64,000 bases of DNA from Tritrichomonas musculus (lineage: Eukaryota > Parabasalia > Tritrichomonadida > Tritrichomonadidae): assembly GCA_039105265.1 (NCBI GenBank), contig JAPFFF010000020.1, positions 2,249,001 through 2,313,000 on the forward strand, read 5' to 3'. The notes beneath the pieces were generated by a model that did not search any database, was not told where the DNA came from, and was given only the letters and a program-made list of their open reading frames with translations. Every line of letters starts with the position of its first letter. Positions within the stretch are counted from its first letter, which is position 1. Position numbers and translations under genes: made by a program. This document shows positions 1 to 11,100 of this stretch, piece by piece.

Positions 1-984
1 GATGTTTTGGAACATCCAACAATTGATTTCGGATATACTGACGAAGAATTTACAAAATATGGAGTTTCAAGAGATGATGTCAATAAAAAAGAATTTGCAG
101 AATTAATCGCAGCAGCTAATCCAGACAAACCATTGGATCCAGGAGATACTGTCAAAATTATCAAAAGTGAATTGAAAGGCGCCTTACTTGCCACAACAAA
201 ATCAGAGAATATCAATCTCAAAACAGAGAAAATTACTTTGGATGTCCTTGGAGGAACTATTCAATTAGGTCGTTCAAATTTGGCAGGTTTTGGTCTCAAA
301 CCAGATGTTTATCAAGGACTTGTCAGAGAATTACAAACTCCTTTATTGATTCCATCTCAGGAACTTACAAGAGAAATATTCGAAGGAACTGCCAAAGTAA
401 ACGGTCTCGAAATTAGCAAGTCAATTCCATTGAGAAATGCGACAAATATCACAATGATGTTTCCAAAATCTCCTGCTGACATTACTTGTTTCGACAATAT
501 TATGTATCAAAATGTCCAGCTTGTAGTCAATAAAAGAACATATCCAGACACAGAATTTGCCAATACTTGTGCTGCAAGATTTTATCAACATCAGCTTATC
601 GCAAACGAACTAGATGGAGCCTTAGAAGCCACACAAGAATTTGAAGACTCTTTCACACAGCCATTAAACGACCCAGCAACAGGAAAAAGATATACAAATT
701 GCCGCTCTGACGGGACATCTTTTGGCATAAATTTCCAACTCGAAAGGAGCAATGCCGGCTATGTATTTGACGGAATAGACACAGGAAGTACCTCAATAAC
801 CGTTACGTTCAGAGGTCAGCCAATGTATCGTGGCGATGATGACACATACTTTATTCCCGACCCAGAATATCCCAACATGCATCCTCCGTCACCAGAAGCC
901 TGGGTCTGTTCTGATACATATTTCACTTGGAGCGTTAATGGAGTCGAATATTATCCTAATTCAGTACCAGCAGGCTATGAATAA
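1..984 (+). CDS. Polinton capsid-like protein, C-terminal part (gene enters from the left edge)
   Basis: The frame is open from base 1, with no convincing start inside the window, so this is the 3' part of a longer gene. About 327 residues are visible. They are rich in predicted beta strand and end in a run of strand-like segments with the patterns FGINFQLERS and FDGIDTG and a hydrophobic strand around SITVTF. That style resembles the C-terminal jelly-roll half of double-jelly-roll major capsid proteins of Polintons. This is an inference from composition and genome position beside the polymerase and integrase, not a recognised motif. Alternative: another virion protein. The stop is 66 bases from the end of the convergent small gene at 1050. 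Confidence 0.5.
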   Translation, partial: DVLEHPTIDFGYTDEEFTKYGVSRDDVNKKEFAELIAAANPDKPLDPGDTVKIIKSELKGALLATTKSENINLKTEKITLDVLGGTIQLGRSNLAGFGLKPDVYQGLVRELQTPLLIPSQELTREIFEGTAKVNGLEISKSIPLRNATNITMMFPKSPADITCFDNIMYQNVQLVVNKRTYPDTEFANTCAARFYQHQLIANELDGALEATQEFEDSFTQPLNDPATGKRYTNCRSDGTSFGINFQLERSNAGYVFDGIDTGSTSITVTFRGQPMYRGDDDTYFIPDPEYPNMHPPSPEAWVCSDTYFTWSVNGVEYYPNSVPAGYE

Positions 985-1049
985 AAAAACAGTAAATCAA
1001 TATTTTTTTGCACATCCTCAATACTTGCGCATGCTCAGTAAAGACTTTG

Positions 1050-1382
1050 TCAATACTCTAACTTCAAGAAAACAGTGAAATTGTCAGGCTTTATTTCGTT
1101 CCCTTCTGCGTCTGTAAACCATATCCTAAACTCTCTTTTTGTCCCGACAAATTCGTATTTCCTATTATCGTCCGGAGGAGTCAAATTGGCGTACCAGACA
1201 AGAGAATCTTCGTACTCATCTCTTTGAATAAATGAAGCGTGCATTTCTGTTTCTCCGTCCAGATATCCATTACAGGTGGCTCGACAATATTGGAAGGAAA
1301 TATATCTTTTATTCAAAGAATTGGTGAATTCTGAGGGCAAAATATTGTTGTATTTCTTGGTAATGAAGTATGTCTTGGGCAT
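1050..1382 (-). CDS. Small Polinton protein, possibly a minor virion protein
   Basis: A 110-residue protein, divergent from the large fibre-like gene that starts 15 bases away. The C-terminus has the pattern FRIWFTDAEGNEIKPDN followed by a hydrophobic strand FTVFLKL. This 'strand, D-x-x-G turn, strand' ending is often seen in jelly-roll and penton-type virion proteins, which is only weak inference. No catalytic motif is visible. The tight divergent spacing suggests a shared promoter with the fibre-like gene. Function unknown. Confidence 0.55.
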   Translation of the reverse strand: MPKTYFITKKYNNILPSEFTNSLNKRYISFQYCRATCNGYLDGETEMHASFIQRDEYEDSLVWYANLTPPDDNRKYEFVGTKREFRIWFTDAEGNEIKPDNFTVFLKLEY

Positions 1383-1396
1383 TTACTACTAAATAA

Positions 1397-4300
1397 ATGA
1401 CAGCAATACTGACTAAACAGAACGCTTTAGACGGTGCATTTATAGGTGGTTCAAAGAATACTTCCTCAATAAATTGTGATGAAATAAGCGCCAAAACAGC
1501 TGATATAGAACAAGATTTGACCGTTGGAGAAGATATAAATTTGGGAGGAATCTCTCTGAAATCTCAGCTCATCAATCATGAAGAACGAATAACCTCTTTG
1601 GAAATGTCCCCCGGCTCAGTTAATGAATTATCATATGAAGATGGTCTTGACGCCTATTCCCTTGATTTAAACTCCTTGTCGAAAGCAGAAAATGACGAAT
1701 ACAATATATTGGAAATCAAAATAGATATACCATCTGACTATTCAGGAAATGTTTTTACAATAAACTGTTCAACCTTTGGTGAAGCAAAAATAGACACAAA
1801 AACAGGCAAATTTACGAATCCCAAAATTGACTCAAATAACGCAATTTCCTATATTGAAAACGAATTATCTGCCCGAATTTATATGAGTAAGGAATCTCTT
1901 GACAATCCTTTTGACCTCTTTACTTCAGGTTTTATGAAAATAAATTTCACAGGAAGAGTGAAGCAATATATTTCAAACAAGGAATCTGGACTCATAAATA
2001 TCAAATGTAATAATATCGATGCAGAAAATTGTCTCAAACTTTATACTTCTCCTTTACCGAATTTCTATGAGATGAAGTCTTATGGGACTACAGAAAATGA
2101 ACAGTATTATTATGCTGATTGGGGCTATATTCCCGGAACAGAAGAATTTGACAAGCTCTTAGAGGGACAAACTTTTGAGTTCCATGATGAGGTATTTGGT
2201 ACAGATTTCAAACTCACAAAGCAAAATAATGAATGGGTCGGCAATAATTTGTCATACAATATTCCTGGCTCCAAATCAATCAAAGGAGAAACTGAGTTCT
2301 TCAAACATACATATCAAGGAATTTTCATTGAGCAAAACGAAACAAATAGATACGTCCTAAGGAATTGGATACACAATTATTCCGACAAAAATCCTTTTGA
2401 AGTCATTGTTGAGAAAGGGCTTTGTACATTTAACGATTGCGAAGTGGCAAAATACGAAGATAAAGACGGATATTGGAGTGTTCTACTGAAATGTACCAAG
2501 AAAGAGTCATGCAATTTTTCGGCAAGTCTAAATATAAACGGAATAGAATATACCTCTGAATTTGGGTATTCTCATAGCAGTTATGAGTCAGAATCGTGCT
2601 ATAAAGTTGTTTCAGAAAATTGTTATAAATATATTCCTTTCCACTACAATAGCCGAATAGATATTGGGAATCCTCCTTACGGCCTGATACTTTATATGCC
2701 CTCTGACAAAGAAGTAATTTTTCCGATACCAGATGTTTCGTATAAAGAAGGAGGAAATACTTTTGAGTTTCTGGCAGGATGTGGGTATTATTCTGTCGTA
2801 CCAAGACCTGAAGCATGCAGTACTTTATACACAAACTGTAATATACAGACTTCTGGCGTCGTTATTGGGGAAAATATTGAGTCTCATCTTTTTGTTCTAA
2901 ATTCTTTGGGAAATACAGTAGATATAGCAAATAATAGAATATCTGAGCTGCAAAATCTTTATTCAAACCTCCAAAAACAACTAAACGACATGAAAAACAA
3001 GACAAATTGGTTTAATTATATCAAAGATGTTGTGTGTATAGCTGGTGCCACAGTAAATTTTGTCGGCGGTCCAAAGGCGCTTTTATCGTTGGCGGCAGAG
3101 GGAATATCAAAGGTAAAAAGATTTTGTTTTGCTGGTGAAGAGGTTTCGGAAGGAGCGGAGGCAATAGTTCGGGACGTTGATGTTCTTGCTGCTCCAAGAG
3201 AGATTCGAACTGCGCTAGAATTTATTGAAGAAATAGAGGCGTTTGATAAGAAATGTTTCCGATATCTTTGTTATGGAGTTGATGACAATGAGGAGATTAA
3301 AATAGACGGAGAGTATGAAGATTTTCGGATAAATGTTCCGTATTTAGATGTATATGCAGAAAATTGTCCTTCAGCTGCTTGGATTATGTCGATGACAAGA
3401 GAACAGAAACCGATTTTGTTGGGCGAAGAATTGACTAATAAACAGCTGATTACAGCAAAGGCCGTCAAAAAATTGATAGATAATCATATGAAACAGCTCA
3501 AAACAGTCGATTTATCGGGATATATTTCAAAGGAAGAAGCGGATGGAAAATATGCGTTAAAAACAGATATATTATCAACTGAGAAAATAACTCAAGAATT
3601 ATCAATCGCTACAAAATTCGTAAATGGAACAACAAATGATGAGGATAAAAGAACTTATATCACAAATTTGGATGGAGATTTATGCGACATATTAAAGAAA
3701 TCATCACTTTTTGTGAAAGGCTCTTGTAATAATGAAGATATTTCAGGAGAATATTTGTATGATAGTGAAGACGCGGAATATTATCATTACAAGAAAGGCG
3801 AAAATACTTTTTCTATATACTTTTTCTATTACGGTGGAACATTCAGATATAACGGAAATTATGTTGTGGACCTAGAGTCTGTAAGTTATTCATACGAACT
3901 TGAAGTTTATGACGAATATTGTATTCCAAACATAAATTTCGTAAAAAATAATTTTGCTCAGAAAACAGAATTGACCCGTGCTATTGACCAAGTAAAAAGT
4001 GAAATTCCAGAAATTATTGAGGGACAAACAACGATTCAATTCAAAATTGAAAATAATACAATTCCTGATTTGGATTACGACAAATATCATGAAATAATTG
4101 AGCAATATGGACTGGATATTGTTTCATCAAACAATTTTTATACGGCTCATTATGTTCATGTAGATTATTCGTACAATGACGATGATGATGATCAACCCTC
4201 TCAGATAATGCGTATGGAAGGAAGTAGTTCTGGTCTTTGGATTCTGTATCGCAGCCATGAATTAATCAATCCAGGAACTGGTGAAACACCGGAAATTTTA

Positions 4301-5656
4301 TCATGTTCAATAACCAAAAATATCGAACCAACAGACAAAAACGCTTATTCGGCAAGATATGTGTCGAACACTTTTGCATTGAAAACAGAAATTCCTGAAC
4401 CTGTCGATTTGTCGGGTTATGTAGAGAAAAATGATGATGGTTCATTATTGATATCTACTACTTTTACAAATAATTCTCCATCGCTAATAGTGAATAATCC
4501 ATATTATCCAGATATAAGATTATGTAACGAAAATAGTTATGTCACATTAAGATATGCGCCTTATACTGAAGAATTTATGATACAATATAAAGATGCCGAT
4601 ATGATAAACTGCACATATAAATCTCAAAAATATAAAACAACAATAAGAGACCAGTTAGTAGTTGCTGGACGAGTTATGATAAAAGGTTCTGACTTAAATA
4701 TATTTGATATTTATTCATCAAGTTCAGCAAAACAAGCGCTTATAAATTTTGGATTAGATTTGGCAAATAAGAGCGAAATATTGTATGAATTAAAAAATAA
4801 TATTCCAAAATTATCGTTATACTTGAATAGTTCAAAAATAATAGCGATTAATAAAGATAAAGTAGAAATAAGCACTGATTTGTACAAAACCGAAACTGAT
4901 AAATATTTAACGGAATCAGAATGTGATGGAAAATATTGGGCAAAAAACGATGGCTCACTAAACATAAACACTACTGAAATCGCTCCTTTTTCTATACTTA
5001 ATCATAGTAAAGCAAGTGTGTGTAAAATATATTTTGGTGAAGAAACGAGAGACTATGATTGTGGAGCTATTAGATTTTATCATTATTCTTCAACCGAAAC
5101 TAGAATAGCATTAGGTTTATATATGTCTGATAATATAATATCGATGTCAAAAGACGCAATATATTTATCTAAACCTACAAATATTAGTAGGGATCTTCAT
5201 GTCGACGGCAAAATATCATCAAACGGCTCAAATACAATTACTCATTATGCCCCGATAGAAGCGGGCGAAGAAATATCGGACTATAAGATTGGAAAACCAG
5301 TATTTTTATCAGGTCATGTGTACAGAAGAGACCAACAAAAAAATATGTTCGTCAGTTCGACAGCAGAAGACACCACAGACTGTATTTGCTCTGTAATCAT
5401 AGACGGTTCATGGAAGGAATTTGTTGGTGTCATTGTAGAGGTAGATTCAGAAAACGGATGCGTCAAATTCGCTACACACGGAGACTATTTATTTTATGTC
5501 GATGACGCTAATTTGTATCAAATAGGAGATGTAATTCTATATGACGGAAGGATTTTGGACGAGGATTATGCCATGACTTTAAAGATTCAACAAAGTATTG
5601 TGGGCAAAGTAAGTGCAAAAATAAATGAACATATATTGGCTATTTTCAAATCTTAA
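1397..5656 (+). CDS. Very large fibre-like structural protein of the Polinton
   Basis: 1419 residues in one uninterrupted frame, no signal peptide. The N-terminus (about 1-75) is polar with a short heptad-like stretch. Roughly residues 480-560 hold a coiled-coil-like segment followed by a hydrophobic patch (around VVCIAGATVNFVGG). Three separated copies of a short motif, SGYISKEEADGKYALKTD, SGYVEKNDDGSLL and TESECDGKYWAKNDGSL, recur in the second half. Such DGKYA-type linkers are typical of trimeric phage and virus tail-fibre or receptor-binding proteins (established pattern). The last ~100 residues form a compact Gly/Asp-rich beta region that could be a fibre head. Role as a particle fibre or adhesin is inferred. 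It nearly touches the convergent gene at 5653. Confidence 0.6.
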   Translation: MTAILTKQNALDGAFIGGSKNTSSINCDEISAKTADIEQDLTVGEDINLGGISLKSQLINHEERITSLEMSPGSVNELSYEDGLDAYSLDLNSLSKAENDEYNILEIKIDIPSDYSGNVFTINCSTFGEAKIDTKTGKFTNPKIDSNNAISYIENELSARIYMSKESLDNPFDLFTSGFMKINFTGRVKQYISNKESGLINIKCNNIDAENCLKLYTSPLPNFYEMKSYGTTENEQYYYADWGYIPGTEEFDKLLEGQTFEFHDEVFGTDFKLTKQNNEWVGNNLSYNIPGSKSIKGETEFFKHTYQGIFIEQNETNRYVLRNWIHNYSDKNPFEVIVEKGLCTFNDCEVAKYEDKDGYWSVLLKCTKKESCNFSASLNINGIEYTSEFGYSHSSYESESCYKVVSENCYKYIPFHYNSRIDIGNPPYGLILYMPSDKEVIFPIPDVSYKEGGNTFEFLAGCGYYSVVPRPEACSTLYTNCNIQTSGVVIGENIESHLFVLNSLGNTVDIANNRISELQNLYSNLQKQLNDMKNKTNWFNYIKDVVCIAGATVNFVGGPKALLSLAAEGISKVKRFCFAGEEVSEGAEAIVRDVDVLAAPREIRTALEFIEEIEAFDKKCFRYLCYGVDDNEEIKIDGEYEDFRINVPYLDVYAENCPSAAWIMSMTREQKPILLGEELTNKQLITAKAVKKLIDNHMKQLKTVDLSGYISKEEADGKYALKTDILSTEKITQELSIATKFVNGTTNDEDKRTYITNLDGDLCDILKKSSLFVKGSCNNEDISGEYLYDSEDAEYYHYKKGENTFSIYFFYYGGTFRYNGNYVVDLESVSYSYELEVYDEYCIPNINFVKNNFAQKTELTRAIDQVKSEIPEIIEGQTTIQFKIENNTIPDLDYDKYHEIIEQYGLDIVSSNNFYTAHYVHVDYSYNDDDDDQPSQIMRMEGSSSGLWILYRSHELINPGTGETPEILSCSITKNIEPTDKNAYSARYVSNTFALKTEIPEPVDLSGYVEKNDDGSLLISTTFTNNSPSLIVNNPYYPDIRLCNENSYVTLRYAPYTEEFMIQYKDADMINCTYKSQKYKTTIRDQLVVAGRVMIKGSDLNIFDIYSSSSAKQALINFGLDLANKSEILYELKNNIPKLSLYLNSSKIIAINKDKVEISTDLYKTETDKYLTESECDGKYWAKNDGSLNINTTEIAPFSILNHSKASVCKIYFGEETRDYDCGAIRFYHYSSTETRIALGLYMSDNIISMSKDAIYLSKPTNISRDLHVDGKISSNGSNTITHYAPIEAGEEISDYKIGKPVFLSGHVYRRDQQKNMFVSSTAEDTTDCICSVIIDGSWKEFVGVIVEVDSENGCVKFATHGDYLFYVDDANLYQIGDVILYDGRILDEDYAMTLKIQQSIVGKVSAKINEHILAIFKS

Positions 5657-6159
5657 ACACATATTTTGAGCGATACGCCATATTTTATGAACTGTGAGTA
5701 AATGTCATTGTAGGCATATTTCATGTCTTCTGTCTTGTTGTTTTTCGTTATGAGAATTTTCGAAATATATATCAATTTATCGGAGGAACAACAGGAATTA
5801 CAGGCGATATCTTCGTCCAATACTAATTCGACTTTATCTGCGTCGGTCAAGAGTTTAATCATATTCATGAGAGATGTGGTATTACAAACGAGATAAGAAT
5901 TCACTTTTAGTGGATTGTCCTCATAGACAGAAACGAGCATTTCAAGAAATTTATTTTTTTGCTCAAGGGAGTCAAGCTGATTGTAGTTCTTTAAATCAGA
6001 CAGCGAATTGCTTCTGGAGACTGTTTTTGAGGTGTTAAGTTGAGGGACATTAGGGTAGGTAATCTGTATATTGGTATTCTGTTCTTGCGAAATTGATGTA
6101 TTGTTCTTGCTTTTTGCTTCTGATGACAGTATACGAGCTTGTCGGAGAGTTCCAGACAT
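5653..6159 (-). CDS. Hypothetical Polinton protein
   Basis: A 168-residue protein overlapping the end of the fibre-like gene by four bases on the opposite strand. The first ~70 residues are polar and Ser/Asn/Gln-rich, probably disordered; the rest looks helical, with a Cys cluster NSCCSSDK near residue 122. I do not recognise a family. Position between structural genes and the integrase suggests an accessory or virion role, which is inference only. Confidence 0.55.
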   Translation of the reverse strand: MSGTLRQARILSSEAKSKNNTSISQEQNTNIQITYPNVPQLNTSKTVSRSNSLSDLKNYNQLDSLEQKNKFLEMLVSVYEDNPLKVNSYLVCNTTSLMNMIKLLTDADKVELVLDEDIACNSCCSSDKLIYISKILITKNNKTEDMKYAYNDIYSQFIKYGVSLKICV

Positions 6160-6180
6160 TATTTGAATAACAAAAAATTT

Positions 6181-6450
6181 TCAGGAGTAAAGATTGCTAA
6201 CAGCTCTATTTAACAGATTTCTTACCTTCATATCTCTGTCATATTTTTGTTGAATCTTCTCTCTTTTTGCTATTTTTTTAGGGTCTGTGGGAGGTGTTTG
6301 GCTCAATATCCTTCGATAATATTGGAGACGAGATTTCAGTTGTTTCAGAGTAGGAGTGGCGAAAGTTTTTCTACCGTGCCAGTTTTTGAGAGGGAGGAGA
6401 GTGGGCTGTTCTTGTGACACTTTCTGCGCAAGGGCCATCTCTGATGTCAT
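6181..6450 (-). CDS. Small basic hypothetical Polinton protein
   Basis: 89 residues, strongly Lys/Arg-rich, with a helical basic stretch (around KSRLQYYRRILSQ, then KKIAKREKIQQKYDRD). It lies just upstream of, and on the same strand as, the 168-residue protein, 21 bases apart, so the two may be co-expressed. The composition fits a nucleic-acid-binding or core protein, but no family is recognised. Confidence 0.5.
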   Translation of the reverse strand: MTSEMALAQKVSQEQPTLLPLKNWHGRKTFATPTLKQLKSRLQYYRRILSQTPPTDPKKIAKREKIQQKYDRDMKVRNLLNRAVSNLYS

Positions 6451-6467
6451 TTTCTACCAAATAAAAA

Positions 6468-6662
6468 ATGGATATAACTAAATTGCTTTACAATAACTCG
6501 GATGAAATAATAACCTCTATAACAGAAGAACCAAGATATAAAGCAGATATTGAAGCGATAGAGGGAAACAACGATTTTAACTTCATCTTTGAGGCAATCA
6601 GAAAATGGATTTGCAGAAAAATTCACAATACTTTAACAGAAGATTTTCATTATAAAAATTGA
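6468..6662 (+). CDS. Short Polinton ORF upstream of the integrase
   Basis: 64 residues starting 17 bases from the divergent basic protein. Acidic N-terminal half, no recognised domain. Same strand as the integrase that follows. Could be an independent small protein; too short to assign. Confidence 0.35.
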   Translation: MDITKLLYNNSDEIITSITEEPRYKADIEAIEGNNDFNFIFEAIRKWICRKIHNTLTEDFHYKN

Positions 6663-6813
6663 TATATGGAGTGATAGAGAACCCAAATACAATTATGACA
6701 AAATATTTACTGAGAACGATTATAGGAATATAAGAAATTTCATATCGATAAATTATGCTGAAATACATGATAAACTCCTTCATAGCATTGATTATCAGAA
6801 GCCCAAAAATTAT

Positions 6814-8172
6814 ATGAATAAATACCAAAAATGCAAGAATAAACTATTCGAAAAGTTGAATAACAAGCAGAGATACACCATAAATCAGGCACGAGATTTG
6901 CTGAAAGAAAATGGTAAATTACCGATAAATGAAGACGATTTCAGGAGATTATACAATATTTTCGTTGAGGAATGGCAAAAGAGAAGAGACTCTGACAGAC
7001 CTCAAAGACCTATTTTGAGGAATACTTTCACGGATAAATTGAATGATTTTGTGGTATTCAATCATGAGAGACTACTAGATAAAGAGGAATTCAATAGAGT
7101 CAGTAGGAATTGGGGAGAGAGTAGTTTGTCCGAAGAGGAGAGATACAATAGATACGTTAATAAATTTTATTTCCAGCCAACGACATATTCAACCTATGAA
7201 ATTCCTCAGGAGCAAAATATTATTGGGTTCAAAACAGAGAGTAAAATAAGAGCTTTGAAGAATTTGTTTCCCGATAGACAGGTCAAAATAGCTGAGAATA
7301 CATCATACTTTCCGCTGAAAAAGAACGCGAAGATGTATCAGCTCCATAAAGTTTCATCAAGAAATTCTTATATTATCGATTTGATGTTTGTTGATAAATT
7401 ATGTTATTTGGTCATGATAAATGTCAATACAAGATATTTGTATGTTGCGTTGGTCAACCAGGTATTGTTTGGAGAAGAGAAAGAAGAAAAGCATCAGAGA
7501 TTCGCCAAATTAGATAAATCAGCAGATACTTACTTGAAAACCCTCGATAAATTGCTGCAATCTGGCGTTGTAATAAAGAGCTTGACGTTTGATGGAGAGG
7601 GTTCTTTTAACTCAAGAAAGGCACAAGAATACTATAGAGCACATAGAATAGAATGGCAAACTGCACCAAGAATGAGAATGGGAAATTATCCAGACTTCAT
7701 GAAAAAGGAGCAAAAACAGGTAAAAACTGACCCGATGCACAGTTCTTTGGGACTGATAGATAGAGTCATCAGAACACTGAGAGATATGGCTTACAATATG
7801 GGAATTGGGATAATTACTCCATCAATAATGGAAGAATTAGTGAGGCAATATAATAACGCACCTCATAAAACACTCTCAAAATATGCCAGGAAAAGCGTCT
7901 CTCCAAAGATGGTTCATGAAGATAAAGAACTGGAATCGTTGATTGTGATGAATATCTGTAAAGAGAATTATGACATAATGACGAGTAAAGGATTCTATTT
8001 GCCAAAAGGGATGTCGGTAAAATTGTATAACGAAAAGGATGGAATGATGAAGAGAAGGTCCAATGTACAGCCAGGAAAGTATAGAGTTGTTGGGTTCAAG
8101 AATGGTTTGTATGAAATAGAGGGACAAAAAAATGAGAGACAAATGATGCCTAGGTGGAAAATTGACTGGTAA
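6814..8172 (+). CDS. Retroviral-type (Polinton) integrase
   Basis: 452 residues. Order: helical N-terminal region (1-110), RNase H-fold catalytic core (about 170-350) and a C-terminal SH3-like tail. Core strands are recognisable around IIDLMFVDKLCYLVMINVN, LTFDGEGSFNS and LIDRVIRTLRDM, which fit the D, D and third acidic positions of the DDE superfamily as arranged in Polinton integrases. The C-terminal segment around KYRVVGFKNGLYEIEG resembles the small beta-barrel that follows many integrase cores. In the family this enzyme inserts the linear element with a ~6-bp target duplication. The 3' end overlaps the polymerase gene by 23 bases on the opposite strand. Confidence 0.88.
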   Translation: MNKYQKCKNKLFEKLNNKQRYTINQARDLLKENGKLPINEDDFRRLYNIFVEEWQKRRDSDRPQRPILRNTFTDKLNDFVVFNHERLLDKEEFNRVSRNWGESSLSEEERYNRYVNKFYFQPTTYSTYEIPQEQNIIGFKTESKIRALKNLFPDRQVKIAENTSYFPLKKNAKMYQLHKVSSRNSYIIDLMFVDKLCYLVMINVNTRYLYVALVNQVLFGEEKEEKHQRFAKLDKSADTYLKTLDKLLQSGVVIKSLTFDGEGSFNSRKAQEYYRAHRIEWQTAPRMRMGNYPDFMKKEQKQVKTDPMHSSLGLIDRVIRTLRDMAYNMGIGIITPSIMEELVRQYNNAPHKTLSKYARKSVSPKMVHEDKELESLIVMNICKENYDIMTSKGFYLPKGMSVKLYNEKDGMMKRRSNVQPGKYRVVGFKNGLYEIEGQKNERQMMPRWKIDW

Positions 8173-11100
8173 AATATTGGGTAATATCTCCTTCAGAATA
8201 GTCTGTTTTGATACATCTCTCGAATTTTTTTCTTGTCGATACGGTCATATTTTTGTTCATTTCGAAGCAAGGTTGTCCTTTTGTTAAGTCGAATGTAATG
8301 GAATTTCCGTTGAAGAGTGTTTCATAAAGCTTCATAACATCTCCTTGAAACTCTTCATTGAATTTATATTTGATAGAATTCTGAGTTAGTCCCTTGCCTC
8401 TTATTACATAATCAATCTCTCCAGTAGAATCTGTAATCATATGGACGTACATTTTCTTCATCAAGAAGAATGCTTCAATAGATTCTGGCATCTCATCATG
8501 ACCATTGATTGAAGGGAAATCACAGTGAAATTGTCCTAAATTTTTCCCGATAAGTTCGCGGTTATATTTATTGTTGAATTCTTTTTGTAGACGTTTTAAG
8601 TCGGCAGATTCTATCATAAATGAGTCTGTATCTTGGTAATAAATATGGCATCCTATGTCGAAAGCAAGACACATTACTTCGTTCATTGTTCTCTTGGACA
8701 TGGACAGAACTTGAATGCCTAAAAGAGAGAAATTGAAGTGATTATCTATTTGTTTGAGAGTCTTTATTGCGTGAATATTTGAGTTGTTTAACTGAATATC
8801 TTCGACAATTTTGTTGTAGTTTTTTGCCCAATATTTATCGAGTTCATCTCCTTCGTGAAGATATTTATAGTCTTTATCTACTGGTCTCTCAATTGTTTTG
8901 CCGTAGCAGGAATTCATGATGAGTTTGTAGAGATTTTGGAGCGGATTATTCTGTTTCTTATATTCGAGTCGTTTATTGAATATTTCTCTGATACAATCTT
9001 GAATGCGATAATCTTTCTTTCCGTCCCAATAATATCCTCTCAGTATATTGAATTCTATTTGCTGAAACTCAATAAAGTCCTCCAAAGTAATATTGTCAAC
9101 AACCATTTTAATGGTTTGATTTGGTTGGAGAATGTCGTTATTCCTGTTTAGGCCATTTATTTTTTGAACGATTAACGGAAATGCATAATGTTTGTTGATT
9201 TTTGTTATTTCGATTTCGACGATGTATGCTGACTGTTGGGAGAGGAAATTATAGTTGAGTTGGTCTTGTTGTATTACCTTTGGACGTCCTTCAACTGTGT
9301 ATAATCTACTCATTGCGGAAGGATATAATGATACTGCATCAAAATCGCAGAGATTCTTCTTGATATGCCATTTCTTGTTATAAGCTGTCATACATCTACC
9401 TCCATATATCGCCTTTGAGCAAAAATATCTCACATGACCGCCTAATTTATAGAGATTTTGGTTAGGATAATAGACTCTTTGATTGAAGACTTCGTTTGCG
9501 AGAGACGATATGCTGATGAAATTAAATGGGTCGACTTTGAAGTCTTTGATGAATCCTTCACGCAGTTTATTGAATCCGATTCGAAGGATATTAACGTCTT
9601 GCTGGCAGTAAAATTCTGCATATTTCCACATGTCAAAATGGTTTTCGTCTATTCGGCAGCCAGATATTTTATCGATATTGGTGTTGAATAAATTGTAGTC
9701 TTCATCGGTCCATATTTTGTCCTCATTTTCTCCTGCTTCGTTAATTGTGCCACAGTTAGTTTGTAGGCGATCAAGAGTATAATATTTGTATGGAAATATC
9801 TCTTTTTGTATGTCAGGAATGTCAAACATTGAGGGTAATTGAGATAATTTGCAGGAAAGAATTGGTAAAGAGTCTTTGAGATGGATGGTTTTGTTGAGAT
9901 ATTTTATATCAGCCTTCATTGTTTTTGTGCCTTTGATGATGGATTTGGCGAGTCCGAAAGAGGCCAACATTCTGATATCATACGCTAAATTGTGGAAATA
10001 AACGACTGCATCATCGGGCAAATAATCGAGTAATTGTTTGTTGCAATCTTCTCCTCGGAAAGTTTTATTGATTCGGCCGGTTCTATTCTGTAAGACACAG
10101 AGGAAAGGTTTGTGAATTTCTGTTGATGTATCTGCTTCAAAATCGGCATACCAATACGTTTTGTTGTCATTTTCTGAGAGTTTCTTTTTGTCAAATTTTA
10201 TTAGTTTCGTGCATTGTTCTTCGTTATATTCGAGGTCGATAAGGTCAATATCGTCGATTACTTCTTTGTGGAAAATTGTATTGAGGACCTTATATTGACC
10301 GAATGTGATTGGGACGAAGAAGTTGTTTTTCATGAGAGTTCGAACGAGGTCTGATGATGTCATGAAGCATCTCGCGGGGCGCCAGTGGTCAACGTTGTAC
10401 TCTTTATTGAATTTATCTTCTGTACATTGATTGAGGTGGTTGATATAGTATGTGCTGAAAGGTGTTTTCTCCTCAAGGAAATAGTGCTTATTGAATACGT
10501 TCATTGTATGAGTTCTATTTGGTTCAGCATTTTCTATACCTAAATAATGTTTATTTGTATCATTCTTTTTGGACCTGACAGAACGTTTCTTATTTTTTCC
10601 ATTGGCATCTTCGTTGATAAACGATAATTTTATGTGAATATTGAACTCAGTACATAGTTCGTTTAGAGCTTTTTGGGAGAGATATCTTGAATTAATTCTA
10701 AGACGCATTTTGTTTAGTATATCATCGTCATAGCATCCTGTTTGTTGAAGGGCGTAAATGAAACAGCAATCGTCCAATTCCTTTCTTTGTTTGCCTTTTT
10801 TGTCCACGAGAGATGTGAAAATCTGTAATTTTTCGAGATATTTTGAGACATTTGATGGGCAGTTTTCACGTACCAAATATTGAAAGAAACTTCCGCCTAC
10901 GTCATTTTTTGCCTTAATATTCTGAAATTCACTAAAGCGAACTGCTTCAAAGAGGCTCCATTCGGGTATTTTTTCGGCTCCATTCTCATAAAAATATTCT
11001 GGGACAACGTTCTCTATATCGAATATGAAGTGTTTTTCTGTTAGATTTTCCATTAATTTGTTGTATATTTCAGGCGTCAATTGATAGGAATGCCATTGAT

